Below, one piece after another: positions 1 through 5,292 of a stretch of 5,292 nt of DNA (positions are counted from its first letter, which is position 1; the number at the start of each line of letters is the position of its first letter). A program made the position numbers and the translations under genes. Under the pieces are notes generated by a model, which was given only the letters and a program-made list of their open reading frames with translations, was not told where the DNA came from and searched no databases. The stretch lies in contig JAGWPI010000142.1 of assembly GCA_028877005.1 (NCBI GenBank), forward strand, positions 1 through 5,292. Direction: 5' to 3'. This stretch comes from Bacteroidota bacterium (GTDB taxonomy: Bacteria > Bacteroidota > Bacteroidia > Chitinophagales > Chitinophagaceae).

Positions 1-503
1 TAAGCATATACGCTATATAACAATACTTGAAAAATGCTGTTTAAAGCTACTAAACCGGCAGCATATTCCCTGTTACCTTCTGCTAATTCATTCCAAACTA
101 TTACCATCGCTATACAACGAGCTAACCCAATTAAAATGAGTCCAGTCATATAAGCAGGGTAATTGTGTAAGAAAATAATGGCAAGAAAAAACATCAAAAA
201 TGGTCCAATAATCCAATTTAAAAAAAGTGATACACTTAATACTTTTGTATTTTTAAACACTTCTTTTAACTTATCATATTTTACTTTGGTAAAGGGAGGG
301 TACATCATTAATATTAGACCAATTGCTAATGGAATATTAGTAGTACCTGAAGAAAATGAATTTATAAAATTAGCAGAAGAAGGTAAAAAATAACCAATAG
401 ATACCCCCAAAGCCATTGCCAAAAATATCCATATCGTTAAATATCTGTCTAAAAAACTCAAGTGTTTTCTTTCGTGTGCCGGGGCACAATTATTTGCAGC
501 CAT
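1..503 (-). CDS. acr3: ACR3-family arsenite efflux permease, N-terminal part (cut by window edge)
   Basis: This reads as an inner-membrane exporter that would extrude arsenite (As(III)) using the proton gradient. The family is also annotated arsB in many genomes. Reading from the ATG at 503 towards position 1 gives 167 codons with no stop, so roughly the first half of a protein usually near 350 residues is present. The short cytosolic N-terminus is followed by hydrophobic segments at about residues 22-40, 57-70, 88-113, 119-137 and 148-166. The diagnostic stretch is at residues 127-159: [16 protein letters not shown], then [14 protein letters not shown]. It includes Cys130 in the fourth membrane segment, the position of the conserved cysteine known to be needed for arsenite transport in Acr3. 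An in-frame TAG lies two codons upstream of the ATG, which fixes 503 as the earliest possible start. There is no Shine-Dalgarno sequence, as is usual in Bacteroidota. The gene begins 185 bp beyond mnmE and probably has its own promoter. Any arsR or arsC partners would lie left of the window. Family assignment is very sure; substrate is inferred from the family. Confidence 0.93.
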   Translation of the reverse strand, partial: MAANNCAPAHERKHLSFLDRYLTIWIFLAMALGVSIGYFLPSSANFINSFSSGTTNIPLAIGLILMMYPPFTKVKYDKLKEVFKNTKVLSVSLFLNWIIGPFLMFFLAIIFLHNYPAYMTGLILIGLARCIAMVIVWNELAEGNREYAAGLVALNSIFQVLLYSVYA

Positions 504-541
504 ATTCTATATTTAAAGAAGTAAATGATTTCAATTTATCA

Positions 542-557
542 ATCGCAATATTACGAT
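542..557. promoter_or_regulatory. 16-bp imperfect palindrome, candidate ArsR-type operator for acr3
   Basis: The sequence ATCGCAATATTACGAT is an inverted repeat in which seven of eight base pairs match; the only mismatch is position 5 with position 12. It begins 38 bp upstream of the acr3 start, where a repressor would cover promoter DNA. ArsR/SmtB winged-helix repressors bind AT-rich dyads of about this size in ars promoters, so an arsenite-responsive operator is the natural reading. The palindrome itself is seen directly; the regulator and its binding are inferred. No arsR gene lies inside the window. I could not place a convincing -33 TTTG / -7 TAnnTTTG Bacteroidota promoter beside it. Confidence 0.5.
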
Positions 558-615
558 GTTTTAATGATAATTAGTATTTTTTGAAAGTATTTTAAAGGAA
601 GCTAGAAAAATGACA

Positions 616-653
616 GCAATCATACATAATTTTCAAGATTACTTATTGATTGC
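616..653 (-). terminator. Weak hairpin downstream of mnmE, possible terminator
   Basis: Two perfect 7-nt arms, GCAATCA at 616-622 and TGATTGC at 647-653, are separated by 24 nt. An inner 4-bp TAAT/ATTA pairing could shorten the loop. On the minus strand the stem lies about 35 bp after the mnmE stop and is followed, after three bases, by a T-rich stretch (CATTTTTCT). The stem has only three GC pairs, so it may be inefficient or fortuitous. It is the only candidate terminator seen between mnmE and acr3. The rest of the 504-688 gap holds the palindrome at 542-557 and otherwise plain AT-rich DNA. Confidence 0.22.
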
Positions 654-688
654 CGAGTAAATTGCCAATAATAACTTTAGGAGAAAAT

Positions 689-2080
689 TTACTTTCCGAT
701 ACAAAATTTACCAAAAATAGTACCTAAAATATCCCTATCCGTTTCAATTCGGCCGGTAATAATACCAAGAAAATGTAAACAACGGCGTATATCTAAGGCC
801 AATAAATCACCGGGAATATTATTATCTATACCCTGCTTCACCTCTTGTAAAGCTTGCGATAATGATTGTAATGCAGCAAAGTGACGCGAATTGGTAATAA
901 TTGTATTTTCAAAATTTAATGAGTCACCGGTGGCCATATTAAACAAACTTAATTTTAATGCTTCTATGCCATCTTGCTGTAAAGCAGAAATGTAGTGTCT
1001 ATTTGTAATTGGAATATTAGAAAATTGCTGCTGTAATAATTGAATATTGCTTGCTGAAACATCAAGCTTATTACCAACGGCTATGCATTGATGTTTTGCA
1101 AGATCCCATTGGTTTATTTGACTCAGAACTTCATTTATTGAATCATTTATGTCAAAAATAAATAAAACAATATCAGACTGTTCTATAGCCTTTTTGCTTC
1201 TTGCTATTCCTATTGCTTCAATTTCATCGGTGGTATGTTGCCGAATACCCGCAGTATCAATTAGTTTAAACAAAATACCATTGATATTTAAAGTTTCTTC
1301 TACTGTATCACGAGTTGTACCCGCAATGGCACTAACAATGGCCCGTTCTTCATTTAAAAGAGCATTTAATAAGGTACTTTTCCCTGCATTAGGTTTTCCA
1401 ACAATAGCCACTTTAACACCATTTTTAATTACATTACCTAAGGTAAATGACTGCAATAATTGATGGGTACGTTGGGTAATTTGCAATAATAAATCCATTA
1501 ATGCATTTCTATCTGCAAAAGCTACATCTTCCTGACTAAAATCTAATTCAAGCTCTATTAAGGCACTAAAGTGAATGAGTTGTTCCCGCATACCATCTAA
1601 TACATGTTTAAAACCACCTTTTAAATTATGCAAGGCAGCCTTATGTGCGGCAGAGGCATTACTGGCAATTAAATCTGCTACTGCTTCTGCCTGGGTTAAA
1701 TCCATTTTACCATTTAAAAAAGCGCGTTGTGTAAATTCACCCGGCATAGCAGGTACTGCCCCTTTTTGAATACAAAGCTGTATCACCGTTTCTAAAATAT
1801 AGGAAGAACCGTGGCAACTAATTTCAACCATATCTTCGCCGGTATAACTCTTTGGGGTTTTAAAAAGTGTAATTAATACTTGATCAATCACTTCGGACTC
1901 ATGTATAATTTCACCATAATGCACCGTATAGCCTTGTTGTAATAATAAATTCTTCCCTTTAAATATAGAATTAACTATTGGAATAGCTCTACTGCCGCTC
2001 AGCCGAATAATACCTATAGCGCCTGAACCTGGTGGTGTTGCCAATGCTACAATAGTATCTACATGATGATTAGTTTGCAT
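689..2080 (-). CDS. mnmE: tRNA uridine-5-carboxymethylaminomethyl(34) synthesis GTPase MnmE (TrmE)
   Basis: MnmE works in the cytosol with MnmG (GidA). Together they use GTP, a methylene-tetrahydrofolate one-carbon unit, FAD and glycine or ammonium to install the (carboxymethyl)aminomethyl group on wobble U34 of certain tRNAs. The 463-residue length matches the family (about 450-465). The N-terminal folate-binding and dimerisation domain covers about residues 7-124, opening with DTIVALATPPGSGAIGIIRLSG and including PGEFTQRAFLNGKMDL. A helical domain follows, interrupted by a Ras-like G domain at about 220-380. The G domain shows P-loop GKPNAGKS at 228-235, switch I GTTRDT at 254-259, DTAG at 275-278, NKLD at 337-340 and SAL at 365-367. 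Asn231 sits at the potassium-coordinating position. The protein ends in CIGK (460-463), carrying the conserved C-terminal cysteine. All key motifs are intact, so the gene looks functional. It starts 91 bp after the tonB stop, beyond a terminator, and no mnmG is in the window. Confidence 0.98.
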   Translation of the reverse strand: MQTNHHVDTIVALATPPGSGAIGIIRLSGSRAIPIVNSIFKGKNLLLQQGYTVHYGEIIHESEVIDQVLITLFKTPKSYTGEDMVEISCHGSSYILETVIQLCIQKGAVPAMPGEFTQRAFLNGKMDLTQAEAVADLIASNASAAHKAALHNLKGGFKHVLDGMREQLIHFSALIELELDFSQEDVAFADRNALMDLLLQITQRTHQLLQSFTLGNVIKNGVKVAIVGKPNAGKSTLLNALLNEERAIVSAIAGTTRDTVEETLNINGILFKLIDTAGIRQHTTDEIEAIGIARSKKAIEQSDIVLFIFDINDSINEVLSQINQWDLAKHQCIAVGNKLDVSASNIQLLQQQFSNIPITNRHYISALQQDGIEALKLSLFNMATGDSLNFENTIITNSRHFAALQSLSQALQEVKQGIDNNIPGDLLALDIRRCLHFLGIITGRIETDRDILGTIFGKFCIGK

Positions 2081-2111
2081 TTTATTGTATAACTATATAA
2101 AATGAATAAAA

Positions 2112-2151
2112 TAAGAAGCCTGCAAAAATTTGATAATTTGCAGGCTTCTTA
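2112..2151 (-). terminator. Intrinsic terminator ending the exbB-exbD-exbD-tonB unit
   Basis: A perfect 15-bp inverted repeat has arms at 2112-2126 and 2137-2151 (core AAGAAGCCTGCAAA / TTTGCAGGCTTCTT) around a 10-nt loop. On the minus strand it begins 20 bp after the tonB stop and runs into a T-rich tail (ATTTTATTCATTTTAT). Stem length, the central GC block and the tail are those of a Rho-independent terminator. On the plus strand the following bases are less T-rich and no gene needs one there, so it is assigned to the tonB side. Confidence 0.88.
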
Positions 2152-2171
2152 AAATGAATTTTGTATTCAAT

Positions 2172-2999
2172 TTATTCATCAGCCACCACAAAAGTAATAC
2201 TTTGACGTTGGCGATAAATTACATTTCTACCATTTTGAACAGCAGGTTTCCAATTAGGACTTTTTTTCAGAACACGAATAGCTTCTTCTTTTGTACCATA
2301 ACCGGGATCATTTTCAGCCTTAATATCACTTAATGCACCGGTTTTGTCTACAATAAAACTTACAACAACAGTGTACTTACCGGGAGGCGCCCCATTATCA
2401 ACGGGTACACTACTGTTTAAATTACGTTCCAAGTATTTTTGCCATGCAGCTAAACCACCGGGAAATTCGGCCTGAATTTGTACTACTGTAAAAATTTTAT
2501 CGTAATCTTCCTGTTGTTTGGGTGCTTCTACTACACCGGTACCTTTGTTTTCAACTACTGGTGCAACAATTCCCATATCTTTTGCACCTTCCTGATTAAT
2601 GGTACCAATTTTAGTATCCTCTAATTTTGCTACTTCTGGAGGTGGTTCTTTAACTTCCTGATCTTTAACAATTTTAGGGGGTGTAAATTTGGTGATTTCC
2701 ACTTTTGGGGGTTCCACTTTTGGTGGAGGTGGTGGTGGAGGTGGTGGTGGCTCTTTTGGTTTATCTGTAACATTGGCCAAAGAAACGTCCTGCACCAGAA
2801 TTTGTGTTTTTGCCTTTTTGGTTGAATTTCCCAACACGGTAAGCAATAAGAACAACGCAGTAAAAGCAAGCATTACAATTACACCAGTAATAATACGCTT
2901 GTTATAGGTTTTGCGTAATTCATATGCCCCATATTCTTTGTTTCTGCCATCGAATATGATGTCGAGAAAATCGGCATTCATTACTTGTTTTGCGTCCAT
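2172..2999 (-). CDS. tonB: TonB energy transducer, Bacteroidota type
   Basis: TonB is anchored in the inner membrane and spans the periplasm. It passes energy from the ExbB-ExbD proton channel to TonB-dependent outer-membrane receptors by contacting their TonB box. The 275-residue protein begins with a cytosolic stretch containing FDGRNKEYGAYELRKTY (16-32), a signature of Bacteroidota TonB proteins. One membrane segment follows at about 36-57, then a proline-rich periplasmic linker with ten consecutive prolines at 84-93, a PPKVEPPKVE repeat and further proline- and lysine-rich sequence to about 125. The C-terminal TonB fold covers about 172-272, from VQIQAEFPGGLAAWQKYL through GKYTVVVSFIVDKTG to SPNWKPAVQNGRNV and RQRQSITF. 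The ATG at 2999 places the membrane segment as in relatives. The gene is last in the cluster, 56 bp after an exbD, and is followed by a strong terminator. Which receptors it serves cannot be read from the window. Confidence 0.95.
   Translation of the reverse strand: MDAKQVMNADFLDIIFDGRNKEYGAYELRKTYNKRIITGVIVMLAFTALFLLLTVLGNSTKKAKTQILVQDVSLANVTDKPKEPPPPPPPPPPKVEPPKVEITKFTPPKIVKDQEVKEPPPEVAKLEDTKIGTINQEGAKDMGIVAPVVENKGTGVVEAPKQQEDYDKIFTVVQIQAEFPGGLAAWQKYLERNLNSSVPVDNGAPPGKYTVVVSFIVDKTGALSDIKAENDPGYGTKEEAIRVLKKSPNWKPAVQNGRNVIYRQRQSITFVVADE
2697..2750. repeat. Low-complexity GGT/GGA tract and 15-bp repeat encoding the TonB proline run
   Basis: Positions 2721-2750 are ten consecutive GGT or GGA triplets on the plus strand, which are CCA/CCT proline codons 84-93 of tonB on the minus strand. 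Immediately to the left, the 12-mer TTCCACTTTTGG occurs at 2697-2708 and again at 2712-2723, a 15-bp period encoding the duplicated KVEPP unit. Such short in-frame repeats can change length by slippage without breaking the frame. The repeat is seen directly; variability is an inference. Confidence 0.85.
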
Positions 3000-3055
3000 G
3001 ATAATAAACTTTAAAATGAGATGCGGTTTCTAATAATTTTCACACCTTAACTGAA

Positions 3056-3613
3056 TTAATTTCCGGTGGATCCAGCGGCTTCTGATTTTTGAACTAACTG
3101 CTCTTCTACCGGTGATATATCTACCAATGCATATCTTTTAATCACATTAATAGACATTTCATCTAAAGCATCTACAACATTTTTATAAGTACATTGTGGA
3201 GATGGCTTAATAACCACCATCAAATCTTTTTCAGGTGTGCTTGCTTTTTTTCTTAAAATTTCTGCTCTTATACCCTCATCACCATTACTATAATTAGCCG
3301 ATTTAAAATTTGTTCCATTAGGTGCTAACTCACCTTCATAATAAAAAACGGTGTTGTTACCGCCTAAAAGTATGGTTAAGGCACCTGATTCTTTAATTTT
3401 ATTTTGCTCATCCGGCTTATCCGCATCTTTGGGTAAAAATAGCTTCATAGCCGTGGGCTGGCTCATTGTTGTTGTAAAGATGAAAAAGGTAATTAATAGA
3501 AACCCTAAGTCTACCATTGGCGTCAAGTCTACACGGGTAGACATTTTCTTGCTTTTCTTGACGCCCGGGCCTTTCTTATGTCCCCCGCCCGAGGAGGTAT
3601 CCATTTCTGCCAT
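3056..3613 (-). CDS. exbD: ExbD/TolR-family biopolymer transporter subunit, second paralogue
   Basis: ExbD sits inside the ExbB pentamer. Its single membrane helix carries an aspartate that takes part in proton transfer, and its periplasmic domain couples to TonB. The 185-residue product has a charged glycine- and lysine-rich cytosolic N-terminus (to about residue 27), then the family signature STRVDLTPMVDLGFLLITFF, with the conserved Asp at residue 35 and a membrane helix at about 32-49. The periplasmic part begins KLFLPKDADKPDEQ and ends in a canonical ExbD stretch, about 129-166 (DLMVVIKPSPQCTYKNVVDALDEM reads as strand-helix), followed by a short polar tail. It is somewhat longer than classic ExbD (about 140 residues). 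It lies 48 bp after the other exbD and 56 bp before tonB, so co-transcription is likely. No Shine-Dalgarno sequence is seen. A TolR-type role is possible from sequence alone, but the adjacent tonB favours ExbD. Confidence 0.93.
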   Translation of the reverse strand: MAEMDTSSGGGHKKGPGVKKSKKMSTRVDLTPMVDLGFLLITFFIFTTTMSQPTAMKLFLPKDADKPDEQNKIKESGALTILLGGNNTVFYYEGELAPNGTNFKSANYSNGDEGIRAEILRKKASTPEKDLMVVIKPSPQCTYKNVVDALDEMSINVIKRYALVDISPVEEQLVQKSEAAGSTGN

Positions 3614-3661
3614 AACAGGATAATTTTAGAGTGAACAAATTGGGTTAAACTATAATATACT

Positions 3662-4312
3662 TTACTCTTCTGTTCTTTGACCTTTCTGCGCTAATTTCCA
3701 TAATTCACTTCCGGTTGGAACTGCTTCAGGATTAGTAACCATTTCAAATTTTAATTGATCGGTCTTTTTAAAAGCATTAATAACACCTTCAATTGATGGA
3801 TACTTGGCTTTGTTATCGCCTTTCAACAAAAGGTTCATTTTTTTGCCTTGGTAAGCATCTACTGCATAACGCATCCAATCAATCATTTCATTGGGACCCT
3901 TTGTGGTATCTACCGGAATACCTGGTAAGGCATTAGCTTTTCTATCTGCTTCAGGTAAGGCTAAAAAGGCTTTTAGCTGACTAAAGGGCACACCAATGAA
4001 TGGCGCGTTAACAAAAGCATTAACATCTATGCCTAAATTTTTGGTATTATTAATAGCGTTGGCAATGTATTTCTTAGCATCAGGATCCTCAACTGAGAAA
4101 AACACTTTGCCGTCTCTGTCTACACTAACCAATACTACATCTTTAGATGGAGCAACTTTAGATGCAACTGATTTTGGTGTAACAATTTCAATTGCTTCGG
4201 GTGGTTTAAATTTTGTTGCCAATATAAAGAATGTCAGCAACAAGAATGCCACATCGCACATCGCAGTCATGTCTACATTCGTGCTTTTCCGTGGTAACTT
4301 AGGTCTTGCCAT
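3662..4312 (-). CDS. exbD: ExbD/TolR-family biopolymer transporter subunit, first paralogue with enlarged periplasmic domain
   Basis: This second ExbD-type subunit of the proton-driven TonB motor has 216 residues. A short basic N-terminus (MARPKLPRKST) is followed by the signature NVDMTAMCDVAFLLLTFF, with the conserved membrane Asp at residue 20 and the helix at about 16-33. The periplasmic region starts with IEIVTPKS and strand-like DVVLVSVDRDGKVFFSVED. A stretch of roughly 70 residues (about 82-155) has no counterpart in classic ExbD of about 140 residues. The canonical C-terminal part then resumes as KMNLLLKGDNKAKYPSIEGVINAF and ends near LKFEMVT (188-193). It differs strongly from the exbD immediately downstream, so the two are old paralogues and not a recent duplication. 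It lies 58 bp after exbB. Family assignment is sure; the role of the insertion is unknown. Confidence 0.92.
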   Translation of the reverse strand: MARPKLPRKSTNVDMTAMCDVAFLLLTFFILATKFKPPEAIEIVTPKSVASKVAPSKDVVLVSVDRDGKVFFSVEDPDAKKYIANAINNTKNLGIDVNAFVNAPFIGVPFSQLKAFLALPEADRKANALPGIPVDTTKGPNEMIDWMRYAVDAYQGKKMNLLLKGDNKAKYPSIEGVINAFKKTDQLKFEMVTNPEAVPTGSELWKLAQKGQRTEE

Positions 4313-4370
4313 TTTACTGATTTTACATTAATTCAATAATGAGATTCTAATTTCTAATTTTTCCACAAAC

Positions 4371-5252
4371 TTATTTATAGTTGGCAGCAAAACTTTGTGT
4401 TAATGTAAATCCAGACTCATCTATACCATAAGTAATACCATCTATTTTGGTGGTAAAAATATTATAGAAGATGATGGCAATAGCCGAAGTACCAATACCT
4501 AAAGCGGTATTAAACAATGCCTCAGAAATACCTACTGACAATTCACGTGCAGCATCTCCACCCGCTCCTTCTTCACCAAGAGAGGAGAATGCCTTAATCA
4601 TACCTAATACTGTACCCAACAAACCCAATAAGGTAGCAACAGAGGCAATGGTGGAAAGAAATACTAGGTTTTTTTCTAACATTGGTAATTCCAATGCTGT
4701 AGCTTCTTCAATTTCTTTTTGAATATTGAGAATTTTTTGTTCTGTATCTAACTCTGTGTTAGTAATCATTTCTTTGTACCTACGCAAGCCTGCTTTCATT
4801 ACGTTACCAACAGAGCCCTGTTGTTTATCGCACTCTGCTAACGCTTTATCTACATCTTTATTAGCTAAGTGAAACTGCACTTTACGAATAAATTCTTGAA
4901 TGCTACCTTTTCCGGTTGATTTGGTTACGGTTAAAAATCTTTCAACCACAAAGGTTAATACAGTTAAAAATGTACCAATCAACAAAGGCACAATAATTCC
5001 GCCTTCGTACATTTTGGCAATAGGCACAGTTTGTTTAGGACCTTTATGACCTGGCCAAAACCAATGGCTTGGATCAGTATCAGGAAGAGAAAAATGTTCT
5101 GGTGCACCCAGATAAAAACGCCAAAAAGAATATCCTACAATAATACAAATTACAGGAGCAATCCATGAAATAGAGTTACCTTTTCTTTTGGGATGTTGTG
5201 CTGTTGCTGGTTTAGCAGCAGAAGCCGAAGTTGTGGGTTTAATGTCCGCCAT
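4371..5252 (-). CDS. exbB: MotA/TolQ/ExbB-family proton channel protein
   Basis: ExbB forms the pentameric inner-membrane channel that, with ExbD, converts proton flow into motion of TonB. The 293-residue protein has a polar Ala/Thr/Lys-rich N-terminus (1-28), a first hydrophobic segment at about 29-47, and a tryptophan- and proline-rich loop (PSHWFWPGHKGP, 61-72). The three usual ExbB membrane segments follow at about 84-106, 194-219 and 242-266. The diagnostic MotA/ExbB region runs from LPMLEKNLVFLSTIASVA through LLGLLGTVLGMIKAF to LSVGISEALFNTALGIGTSA (189-257). The cytosolic loop between the second and third segments (about 107-193) is helical and charged, as expected. The additional first segment makes it longer than E. 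coli ExbB (244 residues). It is the first gene of the cluster seen here. Only 40 bp precede it in the window (5253-5292), AT-rich and without a recognisable promoter. TolQ is the alternative name, but tonB downstream supports ExbB. Confidence 0.95.
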   Translation of the reverse strand: MADIKPTTSASAAKPATAQHPKRKGNSISWIAPVICIIVGYSFWRFYLGAPEHFSLPDTDPSHWFWPGHKGPKQTVPIAKMYEGGIIVPLLIGTFLTVLTFVVERFLTVTKSTGKGSIQEFIRKVQFHLANKDVDKALAECDKQQGSVGNVMKAGLRRYKEMITNTELDTEQKILNIQKEIEEATALELPMLEKNLVFLSTIASVATLLGLLGTVLGMIKAFSSLGEEGAGGDAARELSVGISEALFNTALGIGTSAIAIIFYNIFTTKIDGITYGIDESGFTLTQSFAANYK

Positions 5253-5292
5253 GGTTCAATTGTTTTTTGGTTTTTAAATTACAGTGTTAAAA

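Noticed and set aside
163..393. 76-codon plus-strand open frame
   Set aside because: It is the antisense shadow of acr3; the minus-strand frame matches the ACR3 family across its whole length, including the conserved cysteine motif.
661..669. Short palindrome ATTGCCAAT near the end of mnmE
   Set aside because: Nine bases with four paired positions is too short to separate from chance and is not next to a start.
1149..1769. Two plus-strand open frames of 104 and 64 codons
   Set aside because: Both lie wholly antisense to the intact mnmE and have no recognisable family features.
2130..2333. 67-codon plus-strand frame starting in the terminator
   Set aside because: It is antisense to the end of tonB and crosses the terminator hairpin; no family features are seen.
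2630..2907. A 79-codon minus-strand frame rich in His/Leu and a plus-strand glycine-rich frame over the same DNA
   Set aside because: Both are alternate-frame readings of the tonB proline-codon tract; the glycine run is simply the complement of the CCA/CCT codons.
4345..4358. Two tandem copies of TTCTAAT in the exbB-exbD gap
   Set aside because: A 7-bp unit repeated twice in AT-rich DNA is expected by chance and has no stem or known motif.
3351..4722. Plus-strand frames of 83-111 codons opposite the exbD and exbB genes
   Set aside because: They are antisense to well-supported membrane protein genes; their hydrophobic look comes from the complement of the coding strand.
5253..5292. Possible promoter or leader for exbB
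   Set aside because: Only 40 bp are available before the window ends and no TTTG/TAnnTTTG pair could be placed.

Overview
The window is about 5.3 kb of AT-rich DNA, and all recognisable genes lie on the minus strand. It most likely comes from a member of the Bacteroidota, probably Chitinophagales/Chitinophagaceae. The evidence is the TonB N-terminus with its NKEYGAYELRKTYNKR-type motif ahead of the membrane segment, the exbB-exbD-exbD-tonB gene order, the lack of Shine-Dalgarno sequences before the starts, and the AT-rich intergenic DNA. The family-level placement is an inference from protein style only.

In the direction of transcription (right to left), the window opens with a four-gene cluster. 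It encodes an ExbB/TolQ/MotA-family proton-channel protein (5252-4371), two different ExbD paralogues (4312-3662 and 3613-3056) and a TonB energy transducer with a ten-proline run (2999-2172). The gaps are 48-58 bp with no terminator between genes, so this looks like one transcription unit. Together the proteins would use the proton motive force at the inner membrane to energise TonB-dependent outer-membrane receptors. A strong intrinsic terminator (2151-2112) closes the unit.

Next is a complete mnmE (2080-689), a tRNA-modification GTPase with an intact GTPase core and the C-terminal CIGK motif. It starts only 31 bp beyond the terminator stem.

A 185-bp intergenic stretch (504-688) follows. 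It holds a near-perfect 16-bp palindrome (542-557), a plausible ArsR-type operator, and a weak hairpin. It leads into the first 167 codons of an ACR3-family arsenite efflux permease (503 to 1), which runs off the left edge of the window. This gene has no stop inside the window but is clearly coding.

I found no mobile element, CRISPR array, rRNA or tRNA, and no frameshift. I saw no convincing sign of an undescribed system. The points most worth a second look are the palindrome ahead of the arsenite exporter, the two unequal ExbD proteins (one with a large periplasmic insertion), the extended ExbB N-terminus, and the polyproline tract in TonB.
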